Assembly (NCBI RefSeq): GCF_034424315.1
Contig: NZ_CP139972.1
Location: 186,001-250,000, forward strand
Direction of reading: 5' to 3'
From: Chitinophaga sancti
Lineage (GTDB): Bacteria; Bacteroidota; Bacteroidia; Chitinophagales; Chitinophagaceae
DNA length: 64,000 bases
Shown here: in pieces, positions 44,780 to 52,295 of the stretch
How positions within the stretch are numbered: the first letter of the stretch is position 1
Layout of the letters: the number at the start of each line of letters is the position of its first letter
Program-made: the position numbers and the translations under genes
Notes under the pieces: model-generated
Seen by the model: only the letters and a program-made list of their open reading frames with translations
The model's database searches: none
Told to the model about the DNA's origin: nothing

Positions 44780-45204
44780 GATAGCTGGTTTTGGGGTTAT
44801 AAAGCAATAATAAGAATAAGCCGTGAAATATAGGTAAGTATCAATGCTAAATGAGTATTACTACTTCACTAAATGTATATTAGAAGGTCACTTCAATATC
44901 AAACCGATATTGAAGTGACCTTCTAATGTGCTTTTAATAACATCATAATAAACTTATAGCATTATGTCTTGCCTATAGCCTTCTTATAAGAGCAGGGAGA
45001 CTGGGAACTTGCTGAGACAGGCAGGGAACTGTTCAGGCAAATAGGAAAAGTAATTGAGGATGCCGCCAATTAGGAAAAGACAGGACCAGGGAGGATTAGA
45101 AATAAGAAAGAAGATGCTTCCTAACCAGGCAAAGAAGAATTAACCTTGCACCATACCTGGGATTCAATCCGGTAAATAATTATAGTACGCTTTTGCATTA
45201 TAAA
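44780..45204. other. Non-coding spacer, 425 bases
   Basis: Apart from the perfect inverted repeat at 44879-44927, nothing identifiable is present. The rest is purine-rich on the plus strand (44990-45125), without repeats or frames that look coding. Confidence 0.5.
44879..44927. repeat. Perfect inverted repeat, 22-bp arms, 5-base loop
   Basis: Positions 44879-44900 are the exact reverse complement of 44906-44927, with loop AAACC. The stem is far longer than a typical intrinsic terminator, has no U-tract and lies upstream of a gene start rather than after a gene end. It would form a stable cruciform or RNA hairpin. No second copy was noticed in this window. Confidence 0.9.
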
Positions 45205-45230
45205 AGAATGATCCAAATCCGGATCATTCT
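45205..45230 (-). terminator. Terminator of the SMR gene
   Basis: A 10-bp stem (45205-45214 with 45221-45230) overlaps the stop codon region of the minus-strand SMR gene and is followed on that strand by TTTTATAATG. Confidence 0.75.
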
Positions 45231-45550
45231 CCTACTACTTTCAATCCAATAATAGACCCGATCAATAGCGTAATAAAAATAATACGCCATGTATTTACCG
45301 GATCTTTGAATACAAAAATACCTACTAATACCGTGCACACAGTTCCTATACCGGTCCATACCGTGTAGGCTGTACCGATAGGAATGGTCTGTGCTGCTTT
45401 CATCAGCAAACCAAGGCTGAATGCCATTGCAATGACCAATGCCGTATACCAGCCATAGGCTGTAGTGCCGCTCACAGCCTGGGCTTTGCCTAAACAAAAT
45501 GTAAATGCTGTTTCCAGTAATCCCGCAAGAACTAATATTATCCAATTCAT
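45224..45550 (-). CDS. Small multidrug resistance (SMR) family exporter
   Basis: A 108-residue protein with four predicted membrane helices. The essential Glu in TM1 (AGLLETAFTF, about residue 13) and the IPIGTAYTVWTGIGTV motif of TM3 mark the SMR family. The SugE/Gdx versus EmrE subtype cannot be settled by eye. It works as a dual-topology dimer that exchanges cationic compounds for protons. The frame extends 14 codons upstream, but ATG 45550 starts right before TM1. It lies downstream of the Crp-like regulator on the same strand. Confidence 0.9.
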   Translation of the reverse strand: MNWIILVLAGLLETAFTFCLGKAQAVSGTTAYGWYTALVIAMAFSLGLLMKAAQTIPIGTAYTVWTGIGTVCTVLVGIFVFKDPVNTWRIIFITLLIGSIIGLKVVGE

Positions 45551-45640
45551 AGCGGCAAAGGTCTGAATAGAGGGGGAGAATATTTTATACAAATGATAAA
45601 AAATGAAGCAGGAACATCGTAGTAAGAACCACCTGCAAGC

Positions 45641-46204
45641 CTACTGCTTTGTCCTGATCCTGCTCAAACTGACCTGTGTAATTCCCAGGTAACTCGCTAT
45701 ATGCCCCAGCGATACCCTCCTCAGCAACTCCGGTGTATCCTGCATTAAATCTCCATACCGCTCTGAGGCTGTTCTGAACTGCCTTGCTATCAGGCGCTCT
45801 TCTGTCTTTGCCAGCTCTTTCTCTGCCAGTTTACGTCCCCAGTTAGCAATATAAAGATCCTCATTATACAAGGCTTCCAGGGCTGCCCCATCAAACTGAT
45901 ACAGATCACTGTCCTCCAGCAATTCTATATCCTCATAACTCTTCTCCCTGCTTACGTAGCTTTTCATCGATAGCACCGGATCGCCCTCCATACCAAAGAA
46001 AAAAGTAATACTCGTATCGTCTTTCTCTGTAAACGCCCTTACAATCCCTTTTTTAATAAAATACAGGTCATGATCGATCTTATCTGCCCTGAATAACAAA
46101 TGGTATTTTTGAAACGATACTACCTCCGCAATGCCCAGTAGTTTTGCTACCGCTGCTGCAGGTATCGGATGGATCCGGTGTATAATATCTGTCAAGGTCA
46201 TCAT
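45641..46204 (-). CDS. Crp/Fnr-family cyclic-nucleotide-binding-domain regulator
   Basis: A 188-residue protein with a cNMP-binding beta-roll (about 20-120; FQKYHLLFRADKIDHDLYFIKKGIVRAF) and a C-terminal winged helix (about 150-188; VSLGHIASYLGITQVSLSRIR). Tandem ATGs at 46204 and 46201 are preferred over the far upstream frame start at 46345, which would overlap the divergent gene. Only 85 bases separate it from the start of the divergent paiB-like gene, so both share a control region. Proteins of this kind in Bacteroidota often regulate a divergent neighbour. Confidence 0.87.
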   Translation of the reverse strand: MMTLTDIIHRIHPIPAAAVAKLLGIAEVVSFQKYHLLFRADKIDHDLYFIKKGIVRAFTEKDDTSITFFFGMEGDPVLSMKSYVSREKSYEDIELLEDSDLYQFDGAALEALYNEDLYIANWGRKLAEKELAKTEERLIARQFRTASERYGDLMQDTPELLRRVSLGHIASYLGITQVSLSRIRTKQ

Positions 46205-46289
46205 GATGCAAAAATAGCTATTCTCTGGACTACCGGATATTTCCCTGCTGGCACCTGAAAAAAACCTTGAAATTACACACCTTTGTTCT

Positions 46290-46898
46290 ATGTATATACC
46301 ACACGATAACCTAATGGACAATCCTGCTGAAATCCTTTCTTTCATTCAGCGCTACAGCTTTGGAACCCTTGTTACGAATATAGAAGGGATCCCTGTTGCC
46401 ACTCATCTGCCTTTTCATGCAAAAATGAAAGACGGGCAACTCATCCTCACCACGCATATAGCAAAAGCGAATAAACAATGGCAGGGGATTACAGACCAGC
46501 AAAACCTGGTTATTTTCTCGGAACCCCATGCATACATTTCTCCTTCCAATTATGACAGCAGGCAATCCGTTCCTACCTGGAACTACCTCTCTGTACACGC
46601 ATACGGCAAGGCAAATATTATCGACGATAAAGAAGCGGTAATGGCACTACTGGAATCGGCCATCGAAGATTATGAGCCAGCTTATATGGCCCAGTGGAAT
46701 GAATTGCCAGAGGCATTTAAATATAAAATGGCGAATGGTATTGTCGCATTTGAAATAGCGGTGACTACCCTCCAGGGGAAGAAGAAACTCAGTCAGAATA
46801 AAACTGATGAAGAGCGGAAACGTATTATCGAATCTTTGAAAAAATCAGGGGACACGAATATGTCGCAGTTAGGGGAGTATATGGAGGGAAAAAAATAA
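46290..46898 (+). CDS. PaiB-like FMN-binding protein
   Basis: A 202-residue member of the FMN-binding_2 (PaiB) family: MYIPHDNL at the start, SFGTLVTNIEGIPVATHLPF near residue 23, HIAKANKQWQ near 56, SEPHAYISPSNYDSRQSVPTWNYLSVHAYG near 76 and a C-terminal KKKLSQNKTDEER. Bacillus PaiB is named a negative regulator of sporulation and protease genes, but most members have a split-barrel flavin fold and unknown function. It is divergent from the Crp-like gene and convergent with the GntR gene. Confidence 0.9.
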   Translation: MYIPHDNLMDNPAEILSFIQRYSFGTLVTNIEGIPVATHLPFHAKMKDGQLILTTHIAKANKQWQGITDQQNLVIFSEPHAYISPSNYDSRQSVPTWNYLSVHAYGKANIIDDKEAVMALLESAIEDYEPAYMAQWNELPEAFKYKMANGIVAFEIAVTTLQGKKKLSQNKTDEERKRIIESLKKSGDTNMSQLGEYMEGKK

Positions 46899-46939
46899 TC
46901 CATTGCAATGGCTTCTTTTAAAGTGGTCATTGCAATGGA
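46899..46939. terminator. Hairpin between converging paiB-like and gntR genes
   Basis: TCCATTGCAATG (46899-46910) pairs with 46928-46939. Each arm is itself palindromic (CATTGCAATG), so this is also a direct repeat. There is no strong U-tract. It starts at the base right after the paiB-like stop codon and lies 20 bases from the end of the GntR gene. Confidence 0.55.
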
Positions 46940-46958
46940 TATTAATCCTAAAAGTTTG

Positions 46959-47975
46959 TTATAAGGAATTCCTCACTATCAGTTTAAAGTCATTCTTCAC
47001 CACTTCCAGCTTCCTCTCCAGGATCATCCTTGCTGCTGCCTGGCCCATCGCATCGTGGTCGGTAGAAATAACTGTTATACCATCTAACAGGACCTCCTTC
47101 AACAAGGTTTCATTATAGCTTACGATGCCCACATCTTTCCCAACTTCCAATCCCTGATTGCGGCAAATTTTCACCAGATTGACCAGGTCCATTTCCTCAA
47201 TGATCACATACGCCTGTCCTTTTTTTACGGGGGTGTTCAGCTCAACCCCGTCTATCACGGAATAATTAAAATCATTCATTCTGCAAAAGTACTGGAAGCC
47301 CATCTTGATCTCCTCGGGGTATGGTGTCATCCCAGGATTCGCGTATACCAACCTATCATACTTCAACAGTTGTGGTAATGCATCTGTCAATGAAGCATAT
47401 ATATCCTTCTCAAAATTCTGATATACCATTCCGTATCTTCCTTTCAGGCCAGGCAGGTCTCTGTCCAGTAAGATCAGCTGGTCTGCCGGTACCTGTTGTA
47501 TGATCTCCAATACCTTCTCTGATTGCTCATAAAAATGAGGCATAATCACATAGAAATCATAATCCCCAATCCGGTTATTCATCAAACTTTCGAACAAAGC
47601 GACACTATGATGATGAATGTGCAAGTCTACAAATACATTATCCCCTAATGCATGCACAAATGCATTATACAACTGCTTCTTATAATTACTTATTTTATTA
47701 AATAAGAGTAAGATCCGTAAGGGGGTTGTGACATCGGTACGATTGATAAAATACCCCTTACCTTTTACTGATATAATTACTTTCTTATCCCTCAGTTCAT
47801 TATACGCTTTCTCCACAGTACCGCGTGATAACAGGTATTCTTCACTCAGTTCATTTATAGAGGGTATTTGCTGGTCACGCTTTAATACCCCATCCCTCAC
47901 GGCTGCCATTATGGAATGCACTATTTGCTGATAAACGGGAATTTTGCTACTTGTATCAAGTTTCAACCCTTTCAT
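46959..47975 (-). CDS. GntR-HTH/LacI-type sugar-sensing regulator
   Basis: A 338-residue regulator with an N-terminal GntR winged helix (about 8-75; PVYQQIVHSIMAAVRDGVL, LSEEYLLSRGTVEKAYNELRDKKVI) and a C-terminal periplasmic-binding-protein-like sensor (about 85-338; GLEVGKDVGIVSYNETLLKEVL and a TVISTDHDAMGQAAARMIL end). This is the AraR-like architecture used for sugar-responsive repressors. It is the only such regulator in the window and is a candidate for controlling the rhamnose genes 15-30 kb away, but there is no direct evidence. AAGTACTT lies just upstream of its start. Confidence 0.88.
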   Translation of the reverse strand: MKGLKLDTSSKIPVYQQIVHSIMAAVRDGVLKRDQQIPSINELSEEYLLSRGTVEKAYNELRDKKVIISVKGKGYFINRTDVTTPLRILLLFNKISNYKKQLYNAFVHALGDNVFVDLHIHHHSVALFESLMNNRIGDYDFYVIMPHFYEQSEKVLEIIQQVPADQLILLDRDLPGLKGRYGMVYQNFEKDIYASLTDALPQLLKYDRLVYANPGMTPYPEEIKMGFQYFCRMNDFNYSVIDGVELNTPVKKGQAYVIIEEMDLVNLVKICRNQGLEVGKDVGIVSYNETLLKEVLLDGITVISTDHDAMGQAAARMILERKLEVVKNDFKLIVRNSL

Positions 47976-48480
47976 ACCCTAAAGTACTTAAAACTTATAT
48001 ATTTAGAATCCTCAGGACGATAAGATCTAAAACAAACCTTCCATAAAAGCACCTGCTGTAAAGCAAGACACTGACCTAATATGACTATATAATTAATATA
48101 TCCGTGTGAACATAATTTGCATAATTATTGTTCTTCTTATGGTTTACCCGCCTGCTGATTGTAAAAAGACCCATAGAATGGATGACTATTCGTATTAAAA
48201 TGTGCGATATAGGTGGTAATACATAGATTCTTATAATGAAAGTTTCCGTTTATTTATAGACGTGGCGTGGATTTGGGATGTCCATCAAATTTTGTTAACA
48301 AATCATTATTGTTTTTGTATTATCGATAGTATTAATTTTGATTTATAAATAATGCGCATTTTATAAGTTTCTTTCCCCTCCAAAGAATTTTAACCATACG
48401 CCTTGAACGTTTTACCATAAATGGATGTTGTCGTTATTAACGGGTACGATTATATGTACACAACTTTTACTGATTAAATT
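47976..48480. other. Non-coding spacer with a promoter
   Basis: A 505-base AT-rich spacer between the divergent gntR and zinc-ribbon genes. TTG at 48309-48311 and TAATTTTG at 48333-48340, 21 bases apart, form a good Bacteroidota promoter reading right, leaving a leader of about 130 bases before the ATG at 48481. No gene or RNA was recognised. Confidence 0.5.
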
Positions 48481-48687
48481 ATGAATCACAATCAACATGC
48501 TGCAATCCCGCAAACTAATGCTACTAAAAGAGTTCATCGTTGTCCGCGTTGCAAAGGCGGTATACTTGAGGATCGTGTGCCCCGTGGCTTTATCGTTAAG
48601 TATCTCCTGGGAGTTTTACCCCTGAGGCGATACATTTGTTATAAGTGTTTCAAAAAATCCTACATATGGCATAGAGACGGAGAATAA
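48481..48687 (+). CDS. Small zinc-ribbon-like protein
   Basis: A 68-residue basic protein with two Cys pairs, RCPRCKGG near residue 20 and ICYKCFKK near 52, that would form a zinc ribbon. The VKYLLGVLPLRRY stretch lies between them. I know similar short proteins at the front of Bacteroidota polysaccharide loci, without an assigned function. It has its own promoter and a 750-base spacer before the first polysaccharide gene, so it may be an accessory or regulatory protein, or unrelated. Confidence 0.65.
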   Translation: MNHNQHAAIPQTNATKRVHRCPRCKGGILEDRVPRGFIVKYLLGVLPLRRYICYKCFKKSYIWHRDGE

Positions 48688-49434
48688 TTTACTTACCCCG
48701 ATATCCCCAAAAACGGAAACCACAAAATACATATACCGATAAATTACTGGCATAAGTAATAACCCTTATTTGTTATTACTTCATTGAGTTGTTTTTCTGA
48801 AAAACAAAAACAATCTTCTGTAAAAATTGTTATCTGTTCGATGCATATTCTTTGTAAAGACCTTCAATTGGTACAAAGTTTGTTTAATAAGTCATCACTG
48901 AAGGTTATTGTGAAATAGGAGGATGCCAGATTTAAATTTATTGGAATATATCTGACACAACAAGCTTTTAGAGTTAATCTAGCCTCCCAGGAGAACTTTT
49001 GTGCAGGCATTTCGTCGGATCATTTGTATCCCTGTTGATATTGGATACGATGCGAATTGTCATAAAAATCATTACAATTCCCGTTAAACGTTCAAAATAG
49101 GAACCTCCCTGATAGGTACGTATAAATACGTATTTTTTTAATAAATACATTTACTTCCTATTAAAGGCCTTCCAGACTAATCGACCAAAAATCGATACAA
49201 GTAATTATCTTTTATTAATTTATATTTACAAAATATATCTAAATTATGGATAATTTATATGATTAAAAAAAACATCTAATCTTAAATGCCTATTCTTAAT
49301 GCAAAAGTTAATTTAATATATTTACTTTGCACGTTGTTTATCTCGTACGACATAAACATGATAATAAGGGTAAGTATTGGAGATTGGGACAATTTAAATC
49401 ACTGGTACAGTTTTAACCTTATCTAATTAATTCG
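48688..49434 (+). other. Long AT-rich leader of the polysaccharide operon
   Basis: No gene is seen in 747 bases. There are two hairpins: AAGTAATAAC (48754-48763) pairs with 48772-48781 and may end the zinc-ribbon transcript; TACGTA-TAAA-TACGTA (49117-49132) is followed by seven T, which is terminator-like. A TTACTTTGC box (one mismatch to the -7 consensus) lies at 49322-49330, about 105 bases before the first gene. The layout would allow antitermination control of the operon. Confidence 0.5.
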
Positions 49435-51267
49435 ATGACTAAGAGATCTTGGATAACCCCGGCCTGGCTGATATTACTATTAGACCTCGGGTGTTCTATT
49501 GTTGCTATGAGCCTGGCTTATTTGCTTAGGTTCAATTTTAACCTCGAAGATTTTAGCCATTATCCCCTGAAAGATATCATGGTGGTAGTGCTATGTACGA
49601 ACCTGTTATCTTCACTGATATTCCGTACTTATACCGGTATTGTCCGATATACTAGTATGTCCGATGTAGGCAGAATATCAGGGATGGGGTTATTTGGAAG
49701 TCTAATCTATTTTTCTGTGAACTATGCTGCTGTGCATAACAGCACTAGTGTCATGTTTCCATTGTCTATCATCCTTATTAACTTCTTCATTAGTATTTCC
49801 GCCCTTTTGTCTTATAGGTTATTCGTAAAGTGGGCTTTCCATTATTATGCCCGATACGGTACGATTAATAAAACCAAGGCTGTTATCTACAATGCTTCCT
49901 ACTCAGGCCTGATGGTACGTAAGGCTATAAGTGAAGATGTCTCCGGGAGTATTCGTATCTGTGGATTTTTAGATGATATGCTGACCCGGGCTGGCAAGCG
50001 ATTGGAAGGATTACCTATCTATGCCACAAACAGGGCTTCTCTGGAAAAACTGGCTAAACAGGATGATATAAAACTTCTCCTTATCACGGAAGAAGTAATG
50101 GACACCCAGTTATTAAATAACCTGGTAGACCATTGCCTCTCTCTCAATATTAAAGTTCAAAAAGTTTTACCTGTCAACAAATGGATCAATTCAGGCTGGA
50201 ATTCCTCCAAGCTCCAGGATATAAAAATTGAAGACTTGCTGGATCGATCCGTTATTAAAATCAATAATGCGCAGGTTCAAAAAGAAGCAAAAGGCAAGTC
50301 AATCCTGGTAACTGGTGCTGCAGGTTCTATTGGTAGTGAATTAGTTCGACAGCTCGTAAAGCTGCAGCCTTCCGTTTTAATTCTCTGCGATAAGGCGGAA
50401 TCCCCTTTGCACGAACTTGAGCTTGAGTTGTTGGATATGGCTTACAATGTAGCAATTGTGCCATTTATTGCAAATGTCTGTGATAGAACACGCATGCAGC
50501 AGCTATTTGAAGTTTACGCACCAACGATGGTATACCACGCAGCTGCCTACAAGCATGTGCCAATGATGGAAAAAAATCCGTCAGTTGCGGTGATTAATAA
50601 TGTATTAGGTACCAAAATCCTGGCTGAACTGTCTGCGGACTTCGGCGTGGAAAAATTTGTAACAGTATCAACTGATAAAGCTGTTAACCCAACCAATGTG
50701 ATGGGCGCATCCAAAAGGATTGCCGAGATCTTTACCCAGTCTTTTAACCATCACATGCACAAACATTACAAAAAAACCGGTCCTGTATATGGTCACCCAC
50801 CTACCAGGTTCATCACAACCCGATTTGGAAATGTACTTGGTTCAAATGGAAGTGTTATTCCCCGCTTCAAACAGCAACTAGAGAAAGGAGGACCACTTAC
50901 CGTGACCCACCCGGAAATTACACGCTACTTCATGACCATCCCCGAAGCCTGCCAGCTTGTTCTGGAAGCAGGCGCAATGGGTCAGGGAGGTGAAATTTTC
51001 GTGTTCGACATGGGACAGCCGGTAAAAATTGCCCACCTGGCAAGGAAAATGATCCAGATGAGCGGCCATGAACCAGGAAAAGACATCCAGATTGTCTATA
51101 CCGGCCTTCGCCCCGGAGAGAAATTATATGAGGAACTACTTAATAATTCTGAGAATACTGTGAGTACATATCATGAGAAAATCATGATAGCCAAGGTCAG
51201 AGAGTACGATTTCGCTGAAGTAAATGCAAGAATTGAGCAACTGATAGAATCCGCTAATAAGCACTAG
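49435..51267 (+). CDS. Membrane-bound UDP-HexNAc 4,6-dehydratase (WbpM/PglF/CapD type)
   Basis: A 610-residue protein with four N-terminal membrane helices (about 10-135), a CoA-binding-like Rossmann domain (about 140-260) and a C-terminal SDR domain. The NAD loop is TGAAGSIGSELVRQL near residue 290, then YHAAAYKHVPMMEKNP near 365. The catalytic region STDKAVNPTNVMGASKR has Met in place of Tyr before xxxLys, as in WbpM. It makes the 4-keto-6-deoxy sugar nucleotide from which initiating sugars such as QuiNAc, FucNAc or bacillosamine are derived. It is the first gene of the locus. Confidence 0.9.
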   Translation: MTKRSWITPAWLILLLDLGCSIVAMSLAYLLRFNFNLEDFSHYPLKDIMVVVLCTNLLSSLIFRTYTGIVRYTSMSDVGRISGMGLFGSLIYFSVNYAAVHNSTSVMFPLSIILINFFISISALLSYRLFVKWAFHYYARYGTINKTKAVIYNASYSGLMVRKAISEDVSGSIRICGFLDDMLTRAGKRLEGLPIYATNRASLEKLAKQDDIKLLLITEEVMDTQLLNNLVDHCLSLNIKVQKVLPVNKWINSGWNSSKLQDIKIEDLLDRSVIKINNAQVQKEAKGKSILVTGAAGSIGSELVRQLVKLQPSVLILCDKAESPLHELELELLDMAYNVAIVPFIANVCDRTRMQQLFEVYAPTMVYHAAAYKHVPMMEKNPSVAVINNVLGTKILAELSADFGVEKFVTVSTDKAVNPTNVMGASKRIAEIFTQSFNHHMHKHYKKTGPVYGHPPTRFITTRFGNVLGSNGSVIPRFKQQLEKGGPLTVTHPEITRYFMTIPEACQLVLEAGAMGQGGEIFVFDMGQPVKIAHLARKMIQMSGHEPGKDIQIVYTGLRPGEKLYEELLNNSENTVSTYHEKIMIAKVREYDFAEVNARIEQLIESANKH

Positions 51268-51429
51268 ATTACACCAACAGTGGCACTAATGAAGCAATTG
51301 GTCCCCGAGTTTATTAGTAAGAATTCCGCATATGAGCAATTGGATAAAGATAAAATAAAATTGTCCTAAGTTTGCAGGCATAAATTTGCTTATAACGGAA
51401 CCATCATTTTTAAACAATTATTTAAATAA

Positions 51430-52275
51430 ATGAATCTAATTAAAAAGGAAGGGATACGCCAATATAGCCCTATTAAATATCTGTGGATAGGATGTATTGT
51501 TTTAGTTAGCTTGTTTTCTTGTTCCAGTCCTAAGAATATAACGTACTTTAAAGATATTCCAGATACAATTAATAATCGTAGTGTCGAGCTAGCCGCATTT
51601 GTAACTCCAACTATTCAGGCAGATGATATTTTACAAGTCACTATACAGACGCTGGATGTAGCCACAACATCCATGATGAACCCCGGGAATTCGATTTTAG
51701 CAACCAATGGTGCCAGCCCCGTGGCTGTTCCTGGTGTTCCTTCTACAAATACGCCTGTACCTAACAGCTACCTGGTTGATAAAAATGGTTATGTTGTACT
51801 TCCTATAATCGGGAAAATAATGGTAGCTGGTAAAACTACTGACCAGGTCAGAGATGAGATTAAGAAAGGCGCAGACCAATATTATAAAGATCCTGTTGTG
51901 GTCGTTCGTTTTGCAAATTTTAAGATTACTGTACTTGGAGAAGTAACAAGACCAGCTGCATATGTAATGCCCAACGAAAAGGTAAGCATTCTTGATGCGA
52001 TTGGAATGGCCGGTGATCTGACCATTTATGGCAAAAGAGAAAATGTACTGCTGATCAGGGATAATAATGGTAAAAAGGATTTTGTACGCTTCAACCTGAA
52101 TGATAGTAAATTGTTTTCCTCTCCATACTTCTATTTACATCAGGGTGATGTGGTATATATAGAGCCAAACAAAGCCAAGGTAAATTCGACTGATATGTCG
52201 CAGGTAAGAAACATTTCTATCCTGACCTCTGTAATATCTGTAGTGATCATTGCAGTTTCCAGAATCAATTTCTAG
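51430..52275 (+). CDS. Polysaccharide export lipoprotein (Wza/BexD type)
   Basis: A 281-residue outer-membrane export protein: lipobox LFSC with Cys near residue 31, Poly_export domain (about 50-155; PNSYLVDKNGYVVLPIIGKI) and SLBB domain (about 165-245; ITVLGEVTRPAAYVMPNEKVSILDAIGMAGD). The last 20 residues are hydrophobic and could be a membrane-spanning helix, as in the Wza C-terminal ring. It precedes the Wzc-like gene by 20 bases and forms the export channel with it. Confidence 0.92.
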   Translation: MNLIKKEGIRQYSPIKYLWIGCIVLVSLFSCSSPKNITYFKDIPDTINNRSVELAAFVTPTIQADDILQVTIQTLDVATTSMMNPGNSILATNGASPVAVPGVPSTNTPVPNSYLVDKNGYVVLPIIGKIMVAGKTTDQVRDEIKKGADQYYKDPVVVVRFANFKITVLGEVTRPAAYVMPNEKVSILDAIGMAGDLTIYGKRENVLLIRDNNGKKDFVRFNLNDSKLFSSPYFYLHQGDVVYIEPNKAKVNSTDMSQVRNISILTSVISVVIIAVSRINF

Positions 52276-52295
52276 TATAATTTCATATAAAGTAT

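Noticed and set aside
45198..45545. 115-codon minus-strand frame overlapping the SMR gene
   Set aside because: Out-of-frame shadow of the SMR coding sequence, which has the essential membrane Glu and four helices.
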